Positions 17,688-26,559 of a DNA stretch of 64,000 nucleotides are shown piece by piece. Numbering within the stretch: the first letter of the stretch is position 1; each line of letters starts with the position of its first letter. Below the pieces are notes generated by a model. The model made no database searches. It was not told the origin of the DNA and worked only from the letters and a program-made list of their open reading frames with translations. Origin of the DNA: Gemmatimonadota bacterium (GTDB lineage: Bacteria; Gemmatimonadota; Gemmatimonadetes; Longimicrobiales; Gaopeijiaceae); assembly GCA_012960225.1 (NCBI GenBank), contig DUBS01000048.1, positions 432 to 64,431 on the forward strand, written 5' to 3'. Made by a program: the position numbers and the translations under genes.

Positions 17688-18421
17688 GTGTCTTGCCCGC
17701 ACCAGAACTTATTTATCCGGTAATTCTGCTGGCTTCTGTGATCCAGTCACTTTTTGGGGTAGGTGTCTTATTGTTGGGTACTCCCTGGATGCTTCTGCTT
17801 GGGATGACCTTCCCGGCAACGCTGCAACTACTACTACCCATTTCCCTCACGATCAGCCTACTCCAACTGAGTAGGGGTCATCAATATGTGGACCGCGTAC
17901 TTCTCCGAGGAATCGCGATGTTAACACTGCCAGCGATCGTGGTGGCCCTGTTGGTATCTACTCGCTGGTCACCACCACTGGAAATATTCGTGGCGATTTT
18001 GGTCCTCACATTCTCTCTGCAGGACAGGGTGCGGTTAATTAGACACGGACTCAATCAGTTGCTCGGATTTGAGCGCACCTACATCGCTATAATGGGCCTT
18101 GTTCATGGTGTATCTAACTTAGGCGGTTCCATGTTGACTGCTCTTGCTTTTGGGAAAGAGCTGCATCGTGACGTATCCAGAGCCACGATTGCGGCCGGGT
18201 ATACGTTGTTTGCAATCGTTCAACTCACGACCCTGCGTTTGGCAGGTATCAACTGGCAGGTAGACTTAGGAACTGGAGCGGGACTTATAGTTGCGGGAGC
18301 GACGACATTTTGGCTGACAGAACACTACATATTCAACAGATTCGACTCTAGGAGATACCGGATAGGTCTGGAAATGCTCCTCGTAATTACGGGGTTGTTG
18401 CTCTTGCTCAGTGCCTTTTAA
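17675..18421 (+). CDS. TauE/SafE family membrane permease
   Basis: The 248-aa protein has about seven hydrophobic segments and the family features of a half-duplicated fold: an N-terminal ASVIQSLFGVGVLLLGTPWM segment and an internal MGLVHGVSNLGGSML repeat near residue 148. TauE/SafE proteins are predicted exporters or importers of sulfonates, sulfite-like anions or other organic acids. The start is GTG at 17675, or GTG three codons later, both inside the end of the preceding gene. The substrate is not predictable. Confidence 0.85.
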   Translation: MHYVSVLPAPELIYPVILLASVIQSLFGVGVLLLGTPWMLLLGMTFPATLQLLLPISLTISLLQLSRGHQYVDRVLLRGIAMLTLPAIVVALLVSTRWSPPLEIFVAILVLTFSLQDRVRLIRHGLNQLLGFERTYIAIMGLVHGVSNLGGSMLTALAFGKELHRDVSRATIAAGYTLFAIVQLTTLRLAGINWQVDLGTGAGLIVAGATTFWLTEHYIFNRFDSRRYRIGLEMLLVITGLLLLLSAF

Positions 18422-18533
18422 GCTGAACGGATGCCAATATTATCTATGTGGTGGATACGTGTATCATGTACTTGATTAGCACTGGATACGTTAATTAGCC
18501 CATCGAGCGTAAGATTAGGTTAGATTACCCGAT

Positions 18534-18767
18534 ATGGATTTGACTCCCCGAGAGAAACGCGTCGTGCGCCGTGCTGTGCAAGCCTATCATGAAAAGAAGG
18601 AATGTAAGGGTCGCTACACTGGTGCTACCGCTGACCAGATTCTTGAAGAACTCGAACCCTCACCGGATCGTTGGACTCATCTCGCAGCTTTGGTGATTGC
18701 AACCGTGGAAGAGGGTCAAGATGCTGATGTGTCGGCAACAGATCCACGGCTATTAGGATCGAGGTAG
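18534..18767 (+). CDS. Small soluble hypothetical protein
   Basis: The 77-aa, charged, helical protein (TPREKRVVRRAVQAYHEKK at the start) has no signal or membrane segment. I do not recognise the family. It lies 52 bases upstream of infA on the same strand, so the two may be co-transcribed, which suggests a constitutive cytosolic role. Confidence 0.5.
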   Translation: MDLTPREKRVVRRAVQAYHEKKECKGRYTGATADQILEELEPSPDRWTHLAALVIATVEEGQDADVSATDPRLLGSR

Positions 18768-18819
18768 GGAATCAGCAGAAACTGACCCCACGATTTCATT
18801 AACGGGAGGGACCCCCTGA

Positions 18820-19035
18820 GTGGCAACCGATGCGATTGAAATGGAAGGGACGGTGAGCGAAGTGCTCCCGAACACGAATTTCCGTGTCAAGCTAGAGAAT
18901 GGACACGAGGTGCTGGCCTACCTATCCGGTAAAATGCGCCGACATTACATCCGAGTGCTTGCAGGCGATAAGGTGAAATGCGAGCTATCGCCCTATGATC
19001 TATCCCGAGGTCGTGTAACCTACCGCTATAAGTAA
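18820..19035 (+). CDS. infA: Translation initiation factor IF-1
   Basis: The 71 aa cover the whole family, from DAIEMEGTV to [17 protein letters not shown], with the LENGHEVLA and SGKMRR segments of the S1/OB fold. IF-1 binds the 30S A-site with IF-2 and IF-3 during initiation. The start codon is GTG, placed behind GGGAGGG (18804-18810). It stands apart from ribosomal protein genes. Confidence 0.97.
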   Translation: MATDAIEMEGTVSEVLPNTNFRVKLENGHEVLAYLSGKMRRHYIRVLAGDKVKCELSPYDLSRGRVTYRYK

Positions 19036-19106
19036 CGGTAGGTCCCGCTCACCTTGATTTATAGAACTCTTGAGGTGACCCAGCGTCCCGAATCTGGAGT
19101 TATCGG

Positions 19107-19262
19107 GTGACAAAGCGTTGCACACCGAGGCTAAACTCCAAAACCCTTATACTTGTCTTATTGGGTTTCGCTGTGGTATATGCCGTGATTGTCTTATTAG
19201 CACTCCAAACGACGACATTTCCGGTTCCACCGGATGTTCCGTTCTTGCCAACTGGAAAGTGA
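19107..19262 (+). CDS. Small single-pass membrane protein (51 aa)
   Basis: A short frame starts with GTG at 19107, eight bases after TGGAG (19094-19098), and ends with TGA at 19260-19262. The product has a basic N-terminus (VTKRCTPRLNSK), one clean transmembrane helix (residues 13-33, LILVLLGFAVVYAVIVLLAL) and a Pro-rich outer tail. This arrangement and the ribosome site argue for a real gene. It is not recognised. It sits between infA and the end of the convergent PQQ dehydrogenase gene. Confidence 0.5.
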   Translation: MTKRCTPRLNSKTLILVLLGFAVVYAVIVLLALQTTTFPVPPDVPFLPTGK

Positions 19263-19325
19263 GACAAGGGTACTGTAAGCACATACCTAGCAGCGCTCAC
19301 AGTTTTCTATAATTACTTTTTGTCC

Positions 19326-20978
19326 TTACTCTTTTACTGCAAATGTGAATAGGACATTACCTGCTGCAATCGCAACATACTGCCTCCCATCAACCATATA
19401 ACTCATAGGGCCAGCGTGTACACGTGACCCGAGGTTGATATGCCAGCGCTCCTCTCCTGTATTCCCGTCTAGCGCAAAAAAGAAGCCGTCGATCGTTCCG
19501 CTGAAGACGAGATCGCCCGCGGTTGAAAGCACACCCGCGCTTGACCTTGGCTGAACGGGATACTCCCACTCCAGGTCACCAGTCTGTGGAGAGATCGCTC
19601 GAACTGCACTCGCATATTTCGCGGCAGGCAAGGGGGTTACACCACCTCCGCCTGTGAAGCGTTCACCGGCAACGTATTCGTCTTCGCGAATGTAGTAGGT
19701 GGTTTCACCGTCATATGCCATGACATAGAGGAGATCAGTCCGAGGACTATAGCTCGGTGAAAACCAGTTGGTTCCTCCACCAATCGAGGGAGAGACAGTC
19801 GTGCCTTCTACGCTGGGGGATGTTCCTGGAATACGTATCGGTCGGCCCTTTTCATCCAGACCTTTCGCCCAAGTTTGTCTTGCATAGGGCTTGCCTAAAA
19901 GGAACTCCCCTGTTTCACGGTCTAGGACGTAGAAAAATGCATTTCTATTTGGCCAGAGCATCAACTTCCTGCTTTGGCCTCCAAATTCGGAATCAGCTAA
20001 GATCGGGATCTGCGTGCTGTCCCAGTCATGAATGTCATGGGGTGTAAACTGAAAATACCATTTCAGTTCGCCAGTATCAGGATTGATTGCCAGGACTGCA
20101 TCGGAGTACAGGTTATCGCCCAGCCTAACATCTCCGTTCCAATCTGGACCCGGGTTCCCCGTACCCCAGTAAACTAGGTTTAGCTCTGGGTCATAGGATC
20201 CGGTCATCCAGGTTGGCGAGCCTCCTGTGCGCCAAGAGTCTCCTGACCATGATTTATTATCGGGGTGTTCTGGCCCAGGGATTGTGTAGAGTCTCCATAA
20301 GCGTTTTCCATTTTGGGCATCGTAGGCGTCGACGAAGCCTCGGATTCCAAATTCACCACCTGCAATCCCTGTGATGATCTTGTCACCGACCACGAGTGGT
20401 GCAGCTGTCTTGCTGTATCCGGCGGCCTCGTCAGCTACTTCCACGTCCCATAGTACGCTTCCGGTTTTCGCATCAAGGGAAATCAGGTGCGCATCCAGAG
20501 TGCTCATATAGAGTTTGTCTCCGAGGACTGCGATACCCCGGTTATTACGGCCACAGCAGAAATTCAAGTCTTCCGGAAGATTGTGGTTATATCGCCAGTA
20601 CTGACTGCCGGTTTTTGCATCAAGGGCGATCACATTACTGGGTGATTCCGTTACGTACATCACGCCATCAACGACAACCGGTGTTGTTTCGGCTCGGTCA
20701 AGCGCACGCAGCTGGAATGCCCACTGCATCTCGAGTTCTGCCGCATTTTCATTATTAATCTGATCTAGCCCACTGTAGCGCTGACTGAAGTAATTACCTG
20801 AATACATGAGCCAGTTCTGAGGCTCTGCATCGGAATTCAACAGACGTTCGTTTGTTATCAGACTAAACGATGGGGCTGGCTGGTTTGTGTCAGCATTTCG
20901 CTGTCTAGAATCCTGTGATTCCAATGATACCGGGAATAGCAAGGCAAAAAGGGTAAAGACTGCGTAGTATTTCATCAT
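19326..20978 (-). CDS. Exported PQQ-dependent alcohol dehydrogenase (quinoprotein)
   Basis: The 550-aa precursor has a Sec signal (to about residue 22). It is an eight-bladed quinoprotein with repeated W-motif blades (VIALDAKTGSQYWRY, LISLDAKTGSVLWD, DGFFFALDGNTGEERW). The vicinal disulfide that stacks on PQQ is present (Cys141-Cys142 in FCCGRNNRG), as is WSGDSWRTGG. There is no fused heme domain; the diheme cytochrome c encoded directly upstream, overlapping by four bases, is the likely electron acceptor. It would oxidise an alcohol or aldehyde in the periplasm. Confidence 0.93.
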   Translation of the reverse strand: MMKYYAVFTLFALLFPVSLESQDSRQRNADTNQPAPSFSLITNERLLNSDAEPQNWLMYSGNYFSQRYSGLDQINNENAAELEMQWAFQLRALDRAETTPVVVDGVMYVTESPSNVIALDAKTGSQYWRYNHNLPEDLNFCCGRNNRGIAVLGDKLYMSTLDAHLISLDAKTGSVLWDVEVADEAAGYSKTAAPLVVGDKIITGIAGGEFGIRGFVDAYDAQNGKRLWRLYTIPGPEHPDNKSWSGDSWRTGGSPTWMTGSYDPELNLVYWGTGNPGPDWNGDVRLGDNLYSDAVLAINPDTGELKWYFQFTPHDIHDWDSTQIPILADSEFGGQSRKLMLWPNRNAFFYVLDRETGEFLLGKPYARQTWAKGLDEKGRPIRIPGTSPSVEGTTVSPSIGGGTNWFSPSYSPRTDLLYVMAYDGETTYYIREDEYVAGERFTGGGGVTPLPAAKYASAVRAISPQTGDLEWEYPVQPRSSAGVLSTAGDLVFSGTIDGFFFALDGNTGEERWHINLGSRVHAGPMSYMVDGRQYVAIAAGNVLFTFAVKE

Positions 20979-21775
20979 CTTATTCCTCTACTCAAGCCGT
21001 ATAGATAAGCGACAAGGTCCTCGAGTTCTCCACTGGTAAAGCTTTCCCCATAAGCCGGCATCGATGACGTTTCAGTGCGCTCGCTCTGGCGTAGATCCCG
21101 TTTCAGAAACGACCACAGGTTGTCTTCCGCATCGAGTATTCTGAGGGAGTATGTGCCCTCATTCATCCTCAGCCCCTGAACCTCGGTGCCATCCCGATGC
21201 ACCGCACGCATTGTCCACCAGCGTTGTTGCACCCGTGCATTCGGAGTCAGTAGGTCTGACAGAAGCTCATCTGGTGATCGTCGATCACCTATGGTAGAGA
21301 GATCGGGGCCATGCCGGCCACCTTCTGCATCAATCATATGGCAACTGCTACAGTCACCCTTTCCACCATAGAGTTCCTCTCCTATCGATGGATTACCAGC
21401 TACTTCTACACGTACTTCACTATTTAGTGAGCGCAGATAAGCCACGAGCTGCCATACGGACTGTTCACTTCGGTTTCTACCAACCCCTACCATCTCGGTA
21501 TTCGGGATGCCATCCGAGATCACCGCAAACAAGCCGGCGTCTGTACTCGCGTGCTGGAATTCACCAGCTCTCAGAGTAGGTCCACGCTCTCCGCCACCAG
21601 CCTCAAGGCCGTGGCAACGCGAACAATTTCTACCAAAGAGCTGTTCACCTGATTGTATGTCTTGTCCAGTAGTATAGGGATTATCCTTTTCCTGCCCTGA
21701 CAGAGCAGGAACACTCCCTATTAGACCGTTGATCAGCAGCCCTATGATTCCCGCATGAAGAGCTTTGCGAAGCAT
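20975..21775 (-). CDS. Diheme cytochrome c
   Basis: The 266-aa precursor has a Sec signal and two c-type heme motifs, CSRCH (51-55) and CSSCH (142-146), each in a class I cytochrome domain. A third, C-terminal part ends in MPAYGESFTSGELEDLVAYL, which contains a typical axial methionine segment. ATG 21775 follows AAGGATCGCTT. It overlaps the quinoprotein gene by four bases and probably carries electrons from it to the respiratory chain. Confidence 0.92.
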   Translation of the reverse strand: MLRKALHAGIIGLLINGLIGSVPALSGQEKDNPYTTGQDIQSGEQLFGRNCSRCHGLEAGGGERGPTLRAGEFQHASTDAGLFAVISDGIPNTEMVGVGRNRSEQSVWQLVAYLRSLNSEVRVEVAGNPSIGEELYGGKGDCSSCHMIDAEGGRHGPDLSTIGDRRSPDELLSDLLTPNARVQQRWWTMRAVHRDGTEVQGLRMNEGTYSLRILDAEDNLWSFLKRDLRQSERTETSSMPAYGESFTSGELEDLVAYLYGLSRGIR

Positions 21776-21918
21776 AAGCGATCCTTGTCTCACTCGTAAA
21801 TGCGGCATTCCAGTTGGCGAGTCTTGAGCAAGTATCAGTTTATGACGCTATCCATGACTAGGCCATTGTAGACATGTGGCTTGAGCGAGGATCGTGTATT
21901 CCATATGGTTGGCACAAT

Positions 21919-22179
21919 ATGGTTCGTATGCTACCGACGTGCTTATTACTTGTCCTAGGTAGCTTGATGCCCCTTCCGGTGAGCGGGCAGGGTGGGAATC
22001 CCTATGATGCTGACCCAGCTGCCAGGCGGGCAGGTTCTGCATTATTTGCGACTCGTTGTGCGGATTGTCACAGTGCTGACCTAGATCAAGACGTTCTTCA
22101 ACTGACGATCTATAGTGGCTTAGTTAGCTGGATGGAGCCGGTTACTGACAAAGTCTATAAGGCTCCTCCGGGAAACTAG
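21919..22179 (+). CDS. Short monoheme cytochrome c, truncated
   Basis: The 86-aa precursor has a Sec signal (LPTCLLLVLGSLMPLPVSG) and one heme motif, CADCH, preceded by AGSALFATR. After the motif only about 40 residues remain, and no Met-containing axial ligand segment or C-terminal helix follows; the last residues (SWMEPVTDKVYKAPPGN) are unlike a cytochrome end. Compared with the diheme cytochrome next door it stops early. It is either a decayed gene copy or a minimal heme peptide. It is divergent from the diheme cytochrome gene and convergent with the methyltransferase gene. Confidence 0.5.
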   Translation: MVRMLPTCLLLVLGSLMPLPVSGQGGNPYDADPAARRAGSALFATRCADCHSADLDQDVLQLTIYSGLVSWMEPVTDKVYKAPPGN

Positions 22180-22189
22180 TGTCACCGAA

Positions 22190-23512
22190 TTAATTCAGAT
22201 CTCGAGCCTCGAAGACTTTTCTTAAAGCCTCATCAGTTAAAGCAGGCACGAATTTGTCGCGATCGGCCCATATCTGCTTTTGGGTTATGTCGATTCCAGC
22301 TGAGTCCGTATAAGCAGCAGCTAGAGCGACAGCCTGCTCCACGGGTATTGGAACACGGGATGCATGCTCTACGAGATCATCATACCCAGCATTTTCTGAT
22401 ACAATCCAAAGTGCAAGCTGCTCGATTACCGATCCAATCATCGGATGGAGACTCATCCCCTGAAACTGCCACATGACATTTCGTAGTGGGATGTGTTCGT
22501 CATCCGGGTGAATGTCGAATCCGTCTTCGGCAACAGGGACGGGCCGATTCCGATTTACAGTTCGGCCTAAAAGTGTCCAGATTTGCGGACTGTCCTCTTC
22601 TAGGGTGATGACTCCGTCCCGGCGTGCAATCATATCACTACTGCTTCCCAATGCTTTGAAATAAGTACCAACGGGTAGGGTGATCACCATCGGGTCAGAT
22701 CGCATTCTCTGTATCGTCAAGTTCACCGCTTCGGCCCCCTGACCTGAAGCGGTTACCTCGACATGCCCTTCATTGATTGCCTCGAAGAGGTTGTAGCTTG
22801 GGATGGCCGACTGTGTAGAAACTCCAGTCGGTCCATCGCCCATAGCTTTCCGAAAGATGAACAGGTGCTGGCTTGGCAAGAACTCATAGAGTTCAATCAA
22901 TTCAAAACCGGCTGGTCTCCATTCGCTGAGCACTTGATGAACTGACATCCTATGATCGGCTTTTATATGGTCACCGGTGCCATCTTCAACCCGATATTCG
23001 ACCAGTGCCACTTTGCCGCTGTCCTTTAGGGCTTGCCGTATCTTCGCAAGCATCAGATCCGGGTTGGTGAACTCGTGGTAAACATCGACGAGCAATATCC
23101 AGTCGATCTGATTGTCGGGGAGCCTTGGGTCATCAAATTCTCCCAAGACCGGCACGATTCCTGTGAGGCCTTCATCTTCTGCTCGACCTTTCAGAATTTC
23201 GAGCATCTCGGGCTGGATATCGACCGCGAAAACCTGGCCTGTCGGAGCCACAAGTTTGGCCATCCTTCGCGTATGGAATCCTGAGCCGGCCCCGATGTCG
23301 GCGACGATATCACCGTCCCTTAGCTCCATGGCTGCCAACATCTCATCCGGACTTTCCTCGCTGATACGCCCAGGGCGTTCAAGCCAATCCGCTCCGAGAT
23401 AACTCATGAACTCGGCTGGTATCCGCTTGGGTGGGCCCTCTTGTGCTGAGGTCAACTTCGGTATGCATGCAATTACAAGAACGAAGCAGACTAAGTTGCT
23501 CAGCCTGACCAT
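22190..23512 (-). CDS. Exported SAM-dependent methyltransferase with an extra C-terminal domain
   Basis: The 440-aa precursor starts at ATG 23512 with a Sec signal (VCFVLVIACIPKLTSAQ). A class I methyltransferase domain follows (about 35-225): motif I VADIGAGSGF (70-79), the acidic FAVDIQPEM and the DVYHEF post-motif (143-148). Residues about 230-440 form a second domain (with VITLPVGTYFKA, DGVITLEEDSP and a helical end) that I do not recognise. An upstream in-frame start at 23644 would hide the signal. The methyl donor is not known to be available outside the cytoplasm, so either the signal is a membrane anchor or the domain has another role. Confidence 0.75.
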   Translation of the reverse strand: MVRLSNLVCFVLVIACIPKLTSAQEGPPKRIPAEFMSYLGADWLERPGRISEESPDEMLAAMELRDGDIVADIGAGSGFHTRRMAKLVAPTGQVFAVDIQPEMLEILKGRAEDEGLTGIVPVLGEFDDPRLPDNQIDWILLVDVYHEFTNPDLMLAKIRQALKDSGKVALVEYRVEDGTGDHIKADHRMSVHQVLSEWRPAGFELIELYEFLPSQHLFIFRKAMGDGPTGVSTQSAIPSYNLFEAINEGHVEVTASGQGAEAVNLTIQRMRSDPMVITLPVGTYFKALGSSSDMIARRDGVITLEEDSPQIWTLLGRTVNRNRPVPVAEDGFDIHPDDEHIPLRNVMWQFQGMSLHPMIGSVIEQLALWIVSENAGYDDLVEHASRVPIPVEQAVALAAAYTDSAGIDITQKQIWADRDKFVPALTDEALRKVFEARDLN

Positions 23513-23780
23513 TCGCCCGTGTGGTGCGCTCAGCTTCACTAAAGGCGCGAGTGCTTTGTTAAATCTTGGCATAACCAACTCCGATGACGCTTTCATCGTA
23601 GGGGATAATTTTCCTGTGTCCAGGATGCACGCAGACCTCCTCACGAGTCAACATAAAGTAGGGTTGTCCAAGGCTCTATCATTACACCATTGGACTTGTG
23701 CAGGCCATGTGCACCAGAGTTATTGGTCGATCACTTTCCTTGATACTTTCTAAGCCCCTGACTTTTCCGAGGACTTAATC

Positions 23781-24203
23781 TTGAGTACACCACACGAAAG
23801 CGCCCAATCATTGATGAGGTTGTATGAGCTTCGCCGCGAAGAAAAAATGCGTGAGGCTAGAACCTGGGTTATCCGCTCATTCCATCCGCAATCTGTCGAA
23901 GATTTTCTGGCAACCATGAAAACTGACGAGTATACCTATATGCGTATGGTCACGAGCTATTGGGATATGGCTGCCTCGTTTGTGGTCCATGGCGCGATCG
24001 ATCCTGAGATGTTCCGAGCGGTCAGTGGCGAGATGCTGGCTGTCTATTGCAAGGTGGAGCACATGATCGATGAACTCCGGGAGGTCCAAAAACCATTTCC
24101 GTACAGGCACATCGAGCAAGTCGTGGCCGATTGGCCGGGGGCAGAGCAAGTAATGGGTCGCTTTCGCGAGTACTTCAAAAGCCTAGCGGAACAGGGGGCA
24201 TAG
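23781..24203 (+). CDS. Soluble hypothetical helical protein
   Basis: The 140-aa helical protein has no signal. The start is TTG at 23781, with GAGG about 8 bases upstream. It contains conserved-looking aromatic stretches (YTYMRMVTSYWDMAASFVV and FPYRHIEQVVADWPGAEQV). The family is not recognised. It is convergent with the PLP enzyme gene, 18 bases apart. Confidence 0.55.
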   Translation: MSTPHESAQSLMRLYELRREEKMREARTWVIRSFHPQSVEDFLATMKTDEYTYMRMVTSYWDMAASFVVHGAIDPEMFRAVSGEMLAVYCKVEHMIDELREVQKPFPYRHIEQVVADWPGAEQVMGRFREYFKSLAEQGA

Positions 24204-24221
24204 ATAGACTGAGGATCGGAT

Positions 24222-25571
24222 CTAGAGAGCGCATCCTGCTGTGGGGTCAGGATTACCTTGACGTTTCCTCAGTACGAATCCACTAAGGCGGTCCATAGCT
24301 GTTCCCAGATCATGCTTCGATACACATGGATAGACGAGTCTGAATAGGCCTTTCTTGGAGTGTCCAAAGCCTTCGCCGGGGGTGAGTAGAACGCCGGCAC
24401 TGCGATATAGATCAAGCCAGAGGTCATGCTCAGCTGCTGAGGTGTGTTCTACCAGGAGTTCAGAGAAGTCTAGCCAGGTAAAGAGACTGCCTCGGGCTGG
24501 AACGTACGGGATGCGCAGCTCTTTAAGGTGCCGGATGACGACGGCGTAGGATTCTGTAAGCCGTTCACAGTTGTTGGCTACGTAGGAACTCATGAAATCG
24601 GTGTCGCTCATTAGCAATTGAAGTACCCATTGCGTGTAGTTCGACACTGTATGCGAAAGGTTCACGTTGCCGTACGCCCTGATAAACGCTTCGTTCTGTG
24701 AGTAGACGAGGCCTACACGGAGTCCCGAGATGCCAAGGTCCTTTGAGAAGGCATACCATAAGTGCAGTAGGTCACTCTGCTTGGCTTGCATAATATTAGC
24801 AAACGAGCAGAACACGGTGTCTTCGGTATAGTCCTCGCGAATGACTGAGTGCTTCGTATTGATGAGCGATAACCCATAGATCTCATTCACAACCAAGTGA
24901 ATGCCGTGGTCTATACACCAATTAGTACACTTGAGCAGCTGCTGATGAGAGTAGATCCCACCCGTCGGGTTATCCGGGTTCGTGAGGATTAGCATCCGAA
25001 AGTGTTTGCCCGCACGCTTGATCTCAGTTTGTGCACGCTCCAGATCAGCGATACTCAGCGAGGGACCGCCTCTGATCTCAGAAAGTTCGTGATGGGTGAC
25101 GAGGTCGTATCGCTCCATTCCAGACATATTTCCAATGTCTTGCTTATAGACCGGATAACAGGGGGCTGGAATGACCGCTACGTCTCCTGAATCAGCTAAG
25201 ATGAAGGAGGTCATCTCTATAACACTGGTCGCTCCGGCAGAGACTCCGAGTTGATCAGGGTCGAGAGTACATCTTGTTAGGTGCTTTTCCAGAAAAGAGG
25301 CCGCTGCTGTTCTGAAGTCAGGAGCACCGAGCATTGAAGTGTAGCCGGGGACCCAATCAGGAATTTGAGTTTCCGCAGTGAGTTTGCTTATTCGGTGTCG
25401 TAAATCGGACCAGCTGAGTGTGTTCTCAGCAACATTTAACGGGATTACACCTTGGGGGTTGGCCTGGGGATGATAGAGATTTTCCAGCGCCTCAGAGTGA
25501 GCATCATAATCAACTCGGAGTGGTGTATTAAACGCTAGCTCACCGCGATTGGAGAGCGAAGGTGTGCCCAT
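24222..25571 (-). CDS. ACC-synthase-like PLP aminotransferase (fold type I)
   Basis: The 449-aa protein resembles 1-aminocyclopropane-1-carboxylate synthase and related class I/II aminotransferases: LNVAENTLSW, GYTSMLGAPDFR, TNPDNPTGG and the Schiff-base lysine in AFSKDLGISGLRVG (Lys277). One key residue differs. The aspartate that pairs with the PLP pyridine nitrogen, normally DEIY, is Asn229 (VVNEIYG; codon AAT). No signal peptide, so it is cytosolic. Without that aspartate the cofactor chemistry should change, so the assignment as an active ACC synthase or aminotransferase is uncertain. Confidence 0.8.
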   Translation of the reverse strand: MGTPSLSNRGELAFNTPLRVDYDAHSEALENLYHPQANPQGVIPLNVAENTLSWSDLRHRISKLTAETQIPDWVPGYTSMLGAPDFRTAAASFLEKHLTRCTLDPDQLGVSAGATSVIEMTSFILADSGDVAVIPAPCYPVYKQDIGNMSGMERYDLVTHHELSEIRGGPSLSIADLERAQTEIKRAGKHFRMLILTNPDNPTGGIYSHQQLLKCTNWCIDHGIHLVVNEIYGLSLINTKHSVIREDYTEDTVFCSFANIMQAKQSDLLHLWYAFSKDLGISGLRVGLVYSQNEAFIRAYGNVNLSHTVSNYTQWVLQLLMSDTDFMSSYVANNCERLTESYAVVIRHLKELRIPYVPARGSLFTWLDFSELLVEHTSAAEHDLWLDLYRSAGVLLTPGEGFGHSKKGLFRLVYPCVSKHDLGTAMDRLSGFVLRKRQGNPDPTAGCAL

Positions 25572-25615
25572 GAGCTCGTGCCCTCTGCTTATCGACAGCC
25601 TCTCAAGGTTGTTGG

Positions 25616-26311
25616 CTAGTGACCCCCGAGAGGCACGCTGAACTCGAAAGACTGTCCTTCACCGGAACCAGCTCTGAGCCCCACCCAAGGATTCTGCAGT
25701 GCCTTGATAAGCAGAGGGGCGATGGTGGCACCAAAGATGCCACCGAAGATGGTCCCACGTTTCTTGTCGCTTGCTAGCTGTTTCGCATCGAAGTTATCGA
25801 TCGGGTTTCTGCAAAGCAGGTCCCCGTGGACGTTCTGGCAACCCTCGATCTTGCCTAGCCCGATTTTTGGTCCCAAGATGCGTCCCGCCACAGCCATGCC
25901 AACCCCACCTAGAACTGCTGCTCCCCCGTAGAGCAATAAGTTTCCTTCTGGGGGACTGTATTGCTCGACCAAGGCGATACTTGGATCGATGACGAGCCGC
26001 TCGGTTGGAGCTGGATCACAGACTGGACGTGCGCCGAACCCCCGACCCGTCGTGCAATTCTGAGGCCCTTTTCCGACTACCTCAAGTACACCATCGACGT
26101 TGGACAGAACGCGGCCTTCAAACTTTTGCCGACTTCCAGAAAAGCTGACCCGTATACTGTCGCCAGCCAAAAGCTGATCAGTCGTTTGTGCGAACGTGGA
26201 TGTGCTGGGTAAGAGAAAGGAAGCCAGCAGAAGCGCGCAGGTTGCACTGCCGGATATCCTCCTTAGCTGCATAGTACCAGAAGTGATTTGGCTCTTGAAC
26301 TCAATCTTCAT
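25616..26311 (-). CDS. Exported protein with one central membrane segment
   Basis: The 231-aa precursor has a Sec signal (CALLLASFLLPSTSTFAQ). A small beta domain follows (AGDSIRVSFSGSRQKFEGRV), then a Gly/Ala-rich helix (NLLLYGGAAVLGGVGMAVAG) and a second glycine-rich hydrophobic stretch (GTIFGGIFGATIAPLLI). The starts 26344, 26329 and 26272 are also possible. A second protein at 40388-40873 has the same plan (GEQIRLLLS then one hydrophobic segment). The family is not recognised. Confidence 0.5.
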   Translation of the reverse strand: MKIEFKSQITSGTMQLRRISGSATCALLLASFLLPSTSTFAQTTDQLLAGDSIRVSFSGSRQKFEGRVLSNVDGVLEVVGKGPQNCTTGRGFGARPVCDPAPTERLVIDPSIALVEQYSPPEGNLLLYGGAAVLGGVGMAVAGRILGPKIGLGKIEGCQNVHGDLLCRNPIDNFDAKQLASDKKRGTIFGGIFGATIAPLLIKALQNPWVGLRAGSGEGQSFEFSVPLGGH

Positions 26312-26559
26312 GGTAAGGAATATCTCCATCCTCAGGTGTCGCACATAGCTCCAAATTCATACGAAGCCGTCCATCCGCATTCCCATACAGTAAAGACACG
26401 GCATACGGTGAAAACGTTTAAGGCCTCTTACACCAATAAAATCATTCTGCTGTACCTCTGACCGAGGTGACACAAACATAAAAAACTACCCGCCTATAGA
26501 GCAATCGGTACTATCAGAAAAATATGGATATTGTGATATCGGCCTCGGTTAGGTTCACC

